From positions 46,745,915 through 46,809,914 of the forward strand of contig CM060175.1 in NCBI GenBank assembly GCA_030549775.1: DNA of 64,000 nucleotides, given 5' to 3'. The stretch is from Tamarix chinensis. Lineage: Eukaryota; Streptophyta; Magnoliopsida; Caryophyllales; Tamaricaceae. The notes beneath the pieces are model-generated. The model saw nothing but the letters and a program-made list of their open reading frames with translations. It was not told the origin of the DNA and did no database searches. Shown one piece after another: positions 37,101-49,100 of the stretch (positions are counted from its first letter, which is position 1; each line of letters opens with the position of its first letter). Made by a program: the position numbers and the translations under genes.

Positions 37101-40100
37101 CATTTCCAAGTACAGGACTCAATTTTTATTATGAATAGAAGCTTTAACTCAACTTTCTTAATTTTATAGAGTATGAAAACATGCCAATGTCAGAGACTTC
37201 TCACCAAAAGCATCGGGATGCAATGCAACATTCTTTCAAGAGTGGACATGACTATCCAGGTTAACAAAAGGCATGTATCTTACCTCGTCAAGAGAAAAAC
37301 TCCCAGTCGAAGACCCCATACTATAACTAGCAAAGTCAAAACTACCTGCAGATCACAATAATATATATATATATATATACATAAACCAGAAGAAGAATTG
37401 AAGCTTGATCAGGTTTTACAAACAAAATTCTTCACAAATTCACAAGAACATTTCAATTTACAGTTGGCAATTAAATCCACTTTTAGAGGCAACATAGGCA
37501 AACTGCTCCATCTCAATGATGTTCTCAACTGGAACATTCATTTGTCACTGGAGAATATAGACTCACTTATAGAGGTAGGAAGTGCATAGATACAAGGAGA
37601 GAGAAGTGGCTTCATAACAAGGTAAACATCCATACTTCCGTTCCATCCAGTTACTAATAAATCTTATCACAGAATCAGCAATTTATCCCAATTGTTTCCC
37701 TTCCATTCACTTTCACAGAATTTCTAATCCTCCAAGTATAAGATGATTATAATAATCATTCACAGGGAGAAAGAACCCGCTAACATATAAAGTTTATATC
37801 AGACAACTAAAACGCCGGTCCACTCTTTTCTTTTGCCTTTATAAATTACGAGGGGGGGGGAACCTGAAGTATTTGACTAAGCATGAATGCTTTTCGGTAT
37901 GAAAGAAAATGAAAACATGATGAAAATAGAGAAACTACTGTAACGACTACTACTATCCATTCAAAGTCGTGCGACCCAGCTTTTTCTTCTTCTTGATGGA
38001 ATTCTCCATTAAAAGATAATTGTATATCTGTATAATTAATTGACTGATTTGTTTAATCATTTTATGATTACACGAGCGCAAATAACAATCTCTGTTTTTT
38101 CCTCAATTGTTCTATTTTATGATTGAATCATCAATTGTTCATCATGCAATTAATTCTGATTTCACTTTGGATCCATTCAATACATGTATTCCCGCAACAA
38201 TTTGATATTAAAGCTACAGTTGTTAAAGAGATTTGGTCAGGATGGGTACAAGATTTGATATTAAAAAATTCAGTTTACCCGTCAATTTTGGATTATGAAA
38301 ATTGAATATGCGGGCGATCCTAATTCAGAACGGATTGGAAAAGGTGTTATCCAGTCATTCGAACAACCCATATTTGATGACGGATGAGATATTCAAAGAA
38401 ATAGATTTGAAGGACCTCTCTAGCGTATAACAGTGCTTGTCAAACGAAGTATTGTGGGAAGTGGAAAAAGAATCAATGGCAGCTATCTTGTAATTGAAGT
38501 TTAACGCTCTGTTTGGTTTATGAAAATTTTTGAGGAAAGAAAAAAAGTTGAATGGAAATTTTTTTTTTTTAAGTGTTTGGTTGCTATGGAAAATTAAAAG
38601 AAAAAAAATACCCAGTAAAATAGTCAGAAACCTTATAGTGTACTATTTTTCTAACCAAAACATGAGGAAAATATGAAACAAGTTAGAAAATCTTATTTGG
38701 GGACACTACCACATGATTTTTGAGGTTTTGACCTGAGTTCCCCACCATCTTCTTAGATTTCTCTTCTCATTGAGCACTCGTTGAGGTCGAATTTGAAGCT
38801 TCCACTCTACAACCATCTTTCCATATCTTATGGTGATGCAGGAGCAAACACTCAAGACTTGGCATTCGTCATTATGGAACCAATTATTATTCAATTAGAA
38901 AGGATCTCTCACAAAATTGAAGACAAACAGATGGTTACGTTGCTAGTTATAGATAAAATATACCATACAAGCTACTAGGCGTATACATGCATGTGCATGG
39001 CATGCATGGAGGGCAAGGCTCCGTGCATGGGGGGAATAGAATGCAGCTTGGATATGGATATTAGTTGGTTTAGTTAATTAATGAATTAATTAATTAATTA
39101 ATTAATTAGTAGAGTTAGAGATTAGCTAGAAAATAAAGTAGCATAAATCTATCTTTTAAAGAATTATACCTTCGTATGTCTTTAGCTAGGTATCTTTTGA
39201 AGAATATACCTTTTAGCTAGTGGATGGCAATATCTTAGTGATCAGTGATCTTAGCTATATAATCCATAGAACCCATGATTGAATGGGATAGATTGAATTG
39301 AATTTGAATGAAAATTGCAAGTATTGCTTATTAAATTCTGTCTGAGTTTCTCTCACTTTTAATCGAATCTGTATGAACGATTAATCTTGAAACCCTTAAT
39401 CTCTTCGTTTGTGTGAATTAGAGATTAAGTACTATCTTTCTAAACTCCATAACCCACGCCATTATTAGCCATAATCAACGTCTAAATTCGTCCAAATCAA
39501 ACCCTAAACCCTAAACCCTAACCCTAATTTGCGAAACCGTAACCCTAACCCACGAAACCTTCTACTCTCAAACCCTAATTACTGAATCATCATCTTCATT
39601 ATCACAACATCGTCGAATCATCATCCTCATAATCTCATAAAATTCAAAGCACCTTCTTCATTAATTCACCACCATCGAATCATCATCATCATTATTCTAC
39701 CATATTCGAATATCTTCATCTTCAATTCACCACTTTTACGTCTTCATCTTCCTAATTTCAACATAATCAAGCCTTAGGTTTACATAATTGATAATTCCAT
39801 ATTCCCACACACATTACATGGCCACACAACTATATTCCTTTCGTTTCAAAGCTCTTCGCACTATTTTGAATTGTACTGATCTCTTTCACAACTATTGTCT
39901 GAAGGCTCAGCAAGCAAATTCGTTCTGAAAATTATTGAGGAGCTTTGATTACGCTTATCTCTTCGATGCCAGCAAGGAATGGAAACTTCATTCTGTCAAC
40001 ACCTAGATCTAGTTCCTAGATCTGAAAATCAATTGAATCGATGGTTCATGATTTGCTATGGTATTGTCTGATTATTTGTCCAACACCCTTAATTACAAAC

Positions 40101-43100
40101 TCACCGACAATTTCTTGTTTCGGAATCTGAATATGAAGATTGGGGTCTACTATGGTGAAATTGAAGCTAATAGGTATTATGAGGAAAGAGATTCAATAAG
40201 GTTGTTGTGAACGATAAGTTTTATCAAGGGCATAAGAATACTATAGATTTTGGTCCAGTGAAGTTTAAGGGAAGTCAGGTTGTGATGCTTGGGAGCATAC
40301 AATAAAACCGCGGTAACGGTCGCGATTGCGGTTGCGGTCGCGGTGTCGCGGTATCGGGGTGTCGCGAATAATATTTTCTATATCGCGGTTGTCGCGGCGT
40401 GAATTTTTAATTATTTTACACAACAAATATCGGCAAATATCGGTGAATATCGGCCAATATCGGTAAATATCAGCCAATATCGGTAAAATATCGGCCGATA
40501 TCGCGGCGATAAATGTGTGATTTTCTGTATCGGCCGCAATTTCGGAATTTCGCGTCGCGGCTGACCCGAAAACCGCGAAATTGCGGCCGATACGCAATTG
40601 CGGTACCGATATTTGATTGTATGCTTGGGAGTGATGAAGTTAGCAATTGTGAATTGCAGAAGAGTGACGGTGCTTTTGATATTGAGGTGAAGCTGCGTTT
40701 GAAAGTTAGGTTTAAGATCAGATTGTTTAAATTCGGCCAGTATAAGCCCAAGGTCAAGTGTGATTTGAAGGTTCCATTGAAGGGTTTTGATGCTGCACCA
40801 TTTGATGTTACCAGATGTGATTATGATTTTAGTTTTTGGTTTTGGCTTTTCATTTTCTGATGTCCATTGTCTATCGGACCTTCTTACATTTTGGTTTTTG
40901 AAGTTACCATACATTTTGGCAGAGTACTATCTTGGATTATATGTTCATAGACCAATCCTTTCATTTTTCTTATATTATTTGCTATTTTGATTCAGCTCTC
41001 TGCTCATGTAAATAAATCACTATACCATGATACATGATCATAATATGGGATATGACTACTGCTTTGTTCTATTATTATTATTATTATTATTAAAGTTGCT
41101 TCTCATGATTCTTTGACCAATGCCCTTATAAGTTTGAATCTGATTATTTGTCCAGCCTGCTTCTATGCTAGTTTGTTTTATTCTTGGTGAGATGTTGCCC
41201 GACCAGGCCATCCAAGCATTTATAGTGCACTAGAGAAGTTGGGTATTGACTGGAGCTATGTGGGCTCATAGCTTGAAGTTGAAGGAGTGGATGCATTCAA
41301 GAAGAGCTTCGTAACAATTAACAAGCCATACAATTATTATTATTATTTTTCTATGTTTGTTATCATGTTTGAAATTAAAAGGAATATGTAATATTTTATA
41401 TATTTTTAGAATTTTTTGGAAATTATTGTAAACTATTTATGTAATACTTTAGAATGTTTCTAAAATAATTTTAGAAATAGTATTGAGTTTATGGAGTCTT
41501 TATGATTTTTTATAGAAACTTTGTAGAATTTCTCATGTATCAATGTAATATTTTAATTTTTATTAAATATATAAGAGTATTAAAATAATAATAATAATAA
41601 TAATAATCAACTTTCCTTAGAATTGTTTTTCTATAAACCAAACACAAATATACTTTCCAAGATTTATATTTTCCACAAAGATTTTCCAACAACCAAACAA
41701 GATTTATATTTTAATTTATTTCCTTCATTATTCTTTCCTTCTTATTTTTTTCAAATCAAATAGAGCATATGTCATTGTACATGACAAAGTCAGTAGCAAA
41801 TTGGCTACAATTGAAGAGTCAGCTTCATGATCTGAAATTAGGGGAGGGTTGATCCTTGAAATCTCATCTTGATGAATTTGATTCTATTGTAATGGATTTA
41901 CATAATATAGAAGTAAAATTAGATAATTAAGATTTGGTCATGACGTTATTATGTTCTTTGTCTGCTAGTTTAAGCATTTTCGGGAAACTGTGTTGTATTA
42001 GAAGGATGAATTAGTCTTGGAGGATGTGAAATCCACCATGTTGCAACAGGAGTTGATTGATAGCCAGTTGACTGGTTGCATTATTTTTCGAAAAGGTTAA
42101 TAAATCTAGCTGATAATTTACTAGATATTAGGAGGATAAAGTTTCAGTTAGTTAAACTAAATAAGAGGCAGAATATTAGAAGTTGTTGCTCCCTATTTTC
42201 TAGGATCTCTTATTTTCTATTTGTTAGGATTTTTAGGAGTATGTTACGGTTGAGTATATCTTTTTTCTTATCCTTTACCTATATAAACATGAACCCGTGT
42301 ATTATATCAGAATAAGAGAAAAAAGTATCGGTTCTTACTCTTCATAACTTACATGGTATCAGAGCCATAGAAATCGGAAAACCTAGGCCGGAAAAATGGC
42401 ATCATCCGAAGAGAACCCAGCCAACTCCATGCCAACCAACAGCAATGACAGCATTGCTGCACCCTCATCCTTCCAGATCACAATTTATAGATTGAATGGA
42501 AGAAACTATTTAGAATGGACACAATCTGTCAAGTCAACAATTGACGGACGTGGTAAGCTTGGGTATCTCACTGGTGAGGAGAAAAAACCAGAGGAGAATG
42601 ACCCCAAATTTAAAACCTGGAGGTCTGAAAATTCCCTAGCGAGTGCGTGGCTACTCAATTCAATGGAAGGGTCTATTACAAAACCACATATGTTTATGCA
42701 GACCGCAAAAGAAATCTGGGACTCCATTCGTGTCACATACTCAAATCTAGAGAACTCATCTCAAATATTTGAGTTAAAGTCTAGACTGTGGCATTCAAAA
42801 CAAGGAGACAGAGATATAACTACCTACTATAATGAGATGGTAACTTGGTGGCAGGAATTAGATCAATGTTATGATGACAAGTGGGAGAATTCGAAGGACT
42901 GTGCTCGACTTATGAAGCGTGAAGAGAATGATCGGGTTTATATGTTCTTAGCTGGAGTCAGCCATAATTTAGATTAAGTAAAAGGAAGAATCTTGGGAAG
43001 AAAGCCGCTGCCTGGCATACGAGAAGTTTTTTCAGAGCTAAGGCAAGAGGAGGCTCGAAAGAAGGTTATGTTGCACGCTCAACACTTGACTACTGGTCTA

Positions 43101-46100
43101 GAATTGGAGAGCTCTGCTCTGATTACTCGTGGGTCTAGCACCGATGGTGAGACGAGGAAGAAGCCATGATGTGATCACTGCAAAAAGCCATGGCATACTA
43201 GGGAAAAGTGCTGGAAACTACACCCTCACTTGAAACCACCTAACTTAAAGAGAAATTCTGACAGTAAAGCTATACAAACAACTACAGATAAAACTCAAGA
43301 ACAAGAAGTTAATTCAAGAGTCCCCATTCACTCAAGAACAAGTAGAGTATCTCCTAAAAATTCTTCAATCCTCACGATTCCCTGTTAGTTCTTCCTGTTC
43401 TCTATCTCATCAAGGTAATATAAGCTATCCCATCTCCTATAATGTCATGTCTAAATCCATATGGTTAATTGATTCTGGAGCAACAGATCATATGACAAAC
43501 TGCTCCCAATTATTCAAATCTTATCGTTCTTGTGCTGGAAATAACAAAATCAAGGTTGCAGATGGATCATTCTTTGCTGTTGCTGACATAGGATATATCC
43601 AACTTACTCCTTTACTATCTCTTGATAATGTCCTTCATGTTCCAAAATTATCCTGCAATCTACTCTCTATTAGTAAGTAGACTGGTGACCTTAAATGTCG
43701 AGTTAACTTTTATTCCTCATACTATGAATTCCAGGATCCAGTTTCGGGGAGGATGATTAGCAATGCAAAGAAGGTTGATGGACTCTATCAGTTTGAGGGT
43801 GATTCGAAATCTGGGTCCTCTGCTCATAATTCATGTTTTAAGTTTAGTTCTGGTTCTTATGATTATGAAAGAATGTTGTGGCATTTTTGATTAGGACATC
43901 CCAGTTTTCAATATCTAAAACAATTGTTTCCACAACTATTTGTTAATAAAGATCCTCTTCGTTTTCAGTGTGAAATATGCACTTTGGCTAAACATCATCG
44001 ATCTATCTATCCTACCCAACCCTATAAATCCTCCACACTATTCACTCTCATACATAGTGATGTTTGGGGACCCTCACGGATTCAAACCAATTCAGGGAAA
44101 AGATGGTTTGTTACTTTCACTGATGATCACATTAGAATGGGCTGGGTATTTTAATGAAAGAAAAATCAGAAGTAACAAATATATTTAGGAATTTTTATAA
44201 TATGGTTCAAACCCAGTTTGCAACAACCATTAAAATCTTTAGAAGTGACAATGGAAGAGAATTCTTCAATGCGACACTAGGAAGTTTCTTCTTAAACAAG
44301 GGAAGAGTCCATCAAAGCTCATGTAATGATACACCAAAACAAAATGGGGTAGCTGAGAGTAAAAACAGACATATCCTAGAGGTCTCTCGTGCCATTAGAT
44401 TTGCCACTCATATCCCAAAATATTTATGGGGGGATTCCATTCTTACAGCTATTTACTTGATTAACCGTATGCCATCTAAGGTCCTAAATTTTAAAACACC
44501 CTTGGTTACTTTCAATCATTACTTCCTAATAATCGATTGTCTAGTACTTTATCTGTAAGAATTTTTAGTTATACAGCCTATATCTTTGAAAACAAGGGTG
44601 ATAAACATGATGCTAGGGCCAAACGATGTGTCTTTCTGGGATACTCTCCTACTAAGAAGCGTTATAAATGCTATGATCCCATCTCCCAGAAAACCTTTAT
44701 CACTATAGATGTCACATTCTTTGAAACACGACTATATTTTAAACCTCATTCTCAGGGGGAGACTGTACGAGAGGATTTGTTTTCAGGGGGAGTTTTGCAT
44801 GACCTAGATCTTGAATTCACTACTAGTAGCACCAATGAAAAAAATCTTTTTGAAACACAGCCATATGTTGTTTCTAATTAGCAGGAAAATAAGGAGAGTG
44901 GAGTGGAGCGTGTGAATGAATTAAGTAATAAAAACAACCCATGTTTACATTCCAATTCTGAAAAGAATCTCCCTTCAAATCAGGAACAGGAAAACCATCA
45001 TTCTAGTCCTCATAATCAACAAGAAAGCGATGATCCCATTGTTCCATCAACTGACCAGTCCATTAGAGAAGAAGGCCCTATTAGTAACAGACACTTTGGG
45101 CAGATATACTCTAGGAAAACTCCTCATAAAGAGAAGGATTTCACATGCTCTTTGCATTGCCATGAAGCTATACCGAGGCTAGTTCCTCCCTCTGTAAGTA
45201 TCTACCCTTCTTTAAATCAATTATCTCGAGATAGCACCTTTGCTTCAGATTTGAAACTCCCTATTACCACTAGAAAAGGAACAAGGTCTTGTACTAGTCA
45301 TCCTTTATATCCACTATCAAAATTCGTTTGTTTTAGACTTCTTTCACCCTCCTTCTTCGCTTTCTCCACTCATGTGTCTTCTGTGGAGATTCCTAAGAAT
45401 GTTCAGGATGCTCTAGCTGTTCCAAAGTGGAAGAAGGCAATCCTTGAAGAAATGAGTGCTCTTGAGAAAAACAAGACGTGGGAAGTTGTCAATTTACCAA
45501 GTGGAAAGTCTCTTGTTGGATGTAAGTGAGTATTCACTTTGAAATACAAGGCTGATGGTACGCTTGAGAGATACAAGGCATGGTTAGTGGCAAAGGAATT
45601 TACACAAACCTATGGAATTGACTACACTAAAACATTTGCTCCTGTGGCAAAATTATATACCATTCAAATTCTTCTATCTGTTGCTGCAAACCTTCATTGG
45701 CCCCTGTACCAGTTGGATGTAAAAAATGCATTTCTAAATGGTAACCTAAGAGAAAAGGTATTTATGACACCACCACCAGGCTTTCAGGAGAAGTTTGGCT
45801 CGAAGGTATGCAAGCTAAAAAAGGCATTTTATAGTTTAAAGCATTCTCCTCGGGCTTGGTTTGAAAATTTTACCAGATTTGTGAAGAAACAAGGATATGT
45901 TCAAGCCCAAGGTGACCATACAATGTTTACAAGGTACTCAAGAGATAGAAAAATATTAGTGTTGATCGTGTATGTGAACGATATCATTGTTACAGGGAAT
46001 GATTTGAGAGAGATGGATCGCCCAAAGGCTGGATTAGCCAGAGAATTTGAGATCAAAGACTTGGGAGCTCTGAAATATTTTCTAGGAATGGAAGTAGCCA

Positions 46101-49100
46101 GATCAAGAAAAGGTATTATGGTGACTCAACGTAAGTATGTGATGGATCTTCTTCACGAAACTGGTTTGAGTGGTTGTAAATCAATGGATACACCAGTAGA
46201 TGCCAATACAAAATTAAGGGCGTATGAAGAAAGTCTGCCTGTTGATGCAGGCAGGCATCAAAGGCTAGTGGGAAGGTTAATTTATCTTTCCCATACTCGT
46301 CCTGACATTGCCTTTGCTGTTAGTTTGGTTAGTCAATTTATGCATTCCCCATATATAGAACACCTAAATGCTGCATACAGGATTGTCAAGTACTTGAAAG
46401 GGTCACCTAGGCGAGGTATGTTCTTCAGGAAAAATGAGCAGAGGGGAATTGAAGCTTTCACTGATACAGATTGGGCAGGATCAATTGAAGATAGGAAGTC
46501 TACTTCTGGTTATTGTACATATGTATGGGGGAACTTAGTTACTTGGGGGAGCAAGAAGCAAAATGTGGTGGCAAGGAGTAGTGCTAAAGCTGAATTTCGA
46601 GCCATGGCTCAGGGGATTTGTGAGCTAATATGGCTCAGGCGGATTATGAGAGAGTTACATCTACCTGTAAGCAAGCCTATGAAGTTGTACTGTGACAACA
46701 AGGTAGCCATAGGCATTGCACAGAATCGAGTTCAACATGATCGAACGAAACATATTGAGATTGATAGATATTATATAAAGGAGAAGCTTGAGAAGGGAGT
46801 GATCTGTCTACCATTAGTGCCCACTACTCAACAGACAGAAGATATTCTTACAAAGGGGTTATTCAAGTCGAATTTTGAGTTGTTTGTTGGCAAGTTGGGC
46901 ATGATTGATATCTATGCACCAACTTGAGGGGGAGTGTCGAAAAGGTTAATAAATCTAGCAGATAACTTACTAGATATTAGGAGGATAAAGTTTTAGTTAG
47001 TTAATCTAAATAAGGGGCATAATATTAGAAGTTGTTGTTGCCTATTTCCTAGGATCTGTTATTTTCTATTTGTTAGGATTTTTAGGAGTATGTTACTGTT
47101 GAGTATATCTTTTTCTTATCCTCTGCCTATATAAGGATGTACCTATGTATTATATCAGAATAAGAGAAAAAAGTATTGGTTCTTACTCTTCATAACTTAC
47201 ATTATTTCCGAGGACTCACATAGTTAGGATTGGTAGCTAGGAGAGGATACATGAGCGGGATCTTGTGATCGTAATAAGTCCATATCTAAGTCGAAGAGTC
47301 GACAGAATAATGTAATATGATACGAGTGTTACAACAAGGGGCATGCTAAAAAGTTTTGTCCTAAAGGAAGCTCGGTACTAAGTCTAGTGAATCATGCGGT
47401 ACGAAAGATGATGTCGCGATAGCTCATAATGATAGTGATGTAGATGCGTTGTCGTCCATTAATAAGACCAAGATGGGCAACTATGTGTTAGTTCAAACCC
47501 TATCTGCTGATGTAAGAGCATCCATTATCCAAGATATTAATTTAGTTTTTAATTTCTCTAAGTTAGGGGGACATAAAAACCTCCTCACTTGGACTAATTA
47601 GTTTAACTAAATCCCAAGCCATGAACGTCATGCAAAACTTCAATCCAGCCACCACCTTTTGCACCTTAGTGGCTCATTCTTTTGGCTTAAATGGCTCACT
47701 ACCCAGCCAAGGATAGGCTACAGTTCAAGTCCCAAAATAGCAGCCCCAACAGCACTTTTCTGGGCAGATGTGGGCACTAGCAGCAGCAACAGCTATAAGT
47801 ACCATAGGGGGCAGACCTTTTTTGGAAGAAAAGAAACCTATGCTCAGGCTATGATGGCACTTTAGGCTTGCAGCAGAAAAGTTACTTTCTGCTTTATGCT
47901 TTTAATAATGTTTTTAATCTTTAGCATAAAAACTACTTTTACTTTTTACTTTTAATGATGTTTTTAGCTTAGCTTAGCTCATCAACTTGTAAGGAGCCTC
48001 CCAAGTCAGATGTAAGACATTGGGAAGGTCCCAAACAATTCTGATTTCTCTATTTCAGCTAGTACAAAGTCAACTTTAGTTTTGGTTAGGATTAAACTAG
48101 TTAAAGTTAGTCTCTTTGACAACTAACTAGTTTGATTAGTTAACCAAACCAGTCCTTTTTTTTTGTTGAGTTGTATTACAACTAAATGAGACCCAACACT
48201 CTCCTATAAGTGTTGGGCTCACACTTGAATGAAAAAAAAAAAACTCAGAATTTGGCTATCTTATTTCTCTCAGCAGAAATCAGTCACCTTCAACTCTAGT
48301 GCATGAGTTTGAAGTTTGAATCCTAAAATCTCACAAGATTTATCCTAAGTGTTGAAACCTTAGGTGGTTCTTGTTAGTATATGATCTAAGGAGGTACCAA
48401 AGATCATATTCAACCCATTTTCTTCACCCTCTTCTCTGTTTTCTTATTCAGTTATCCCCCATTGATAACAACCTTCCTAACTTGACCCAATTTGTATTGG
48501 CATATGCATCATCTGCTAGGTTGTCACTGCACTGAATAGCAGAATAGATAGAAGAAATGATCAAAAAATTTGTTGGGATTACAAAGTGAAAATAATCCAA
48601 GAGTTATAGAGACCCTGGTATCCCCCGATTCTTCCATACACCATCCCCCCCCCCACATGCCAGCCCCTCCTATATATATAACCAAAAGTGACAGCTACCC
48701 CGATAGCTATCCTAAGGGAATTAACTAATAGAATAACAATAACTAACATAAATATAGTGAAAAATAGATATGTGGCCCTAGCCCTCATCCCTCTTCTCTA
48801 GTGACTCTGCGTCTCACATATGTCCTCTTGATCAATAGCCTATCAATACCCTCCCCTTGAACCTTCACCTTGTCCTCAAGGTGAAAAGCTAGAAACCTCT
48901 CGTTAGTAACTCAAAATCTTCCCAAGAAGACTTAAAATCTGGTAGCTCTCTCCATTTGATAAGTACTTCCAATCTTCCCCTTCGGTTATAACGCAGGTCA
49001 AGTACCTATTCAGGCTCCACTTGCAGTTCCAACTCTTCTGTCAGGACTGTGGGGAAGGGCTGCACTTGCTGCTGATCTCCCACTGCTTGTTTCAGCATTG

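Larger units (their letters stand above)
40075..40860 (+). pseudogene. NDR1/HIN1-like (LEA_2 domain) pseudogene, split by a MITE
   Basis: The left part reads [11 protein letters not shown]...[20 protein letters not shown] and, after a frameshift, [20 protein letters not shown]. The right part, after the MITE, reads [20 protein letters not shown] followed by CDLKVPLKG and TRCDYDF. These are the LEA_2-domain features of the plant NHL family, membrane-anchored proteins linked to defence. There are in-frame stops (near 40,205) and a frameshift, and no good N-terminal anchor. Family members are usually single-exon, so a retrocopy and a plain DNA copy cannot be told apart. It lies on the strand opposite to the host gene. 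Confidence 0.7.
42086..47201 (+). mobile_element. Ty1/copia retrotransposon, full length but defunct (5,116 bp)
   Basis: It has two LTRs (268 and 267 bp), a primer site, gag, pol in copia order (protease-integrase-RT-RNase H), a purine tract and a 5-bp duplication TTATT. The LTRs differ at about 20 positions plus one indel by eye (about 92% identity), so it is not recent. It lies in the strand opposite to the host gene, inside intron 3 and inside an older copia gag. Confidence 0.92.

Noticed and set aside
38123..38480. Possible organelle-derived or coding stretch (words like [15 protein letters not shown] and [15 protein letters not shown] in different frames)
   Set aside because: Suggestive, but I could not assign it to any organelle or nuclear gene, and the frames are broken.
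39499..39528. CCCTAAA run as a telomere or fusion point
   Set aside because: Only four to five units inside an intron with unrelated DNA on both sides.
40265..40914. Several overlapping frames on both strands near 40.3-40.9 kb
   Set aside because: They come from TATCGGC repeats of the MITE and the NHL pseudogene; none continues across the MITE ends with a plausible product.
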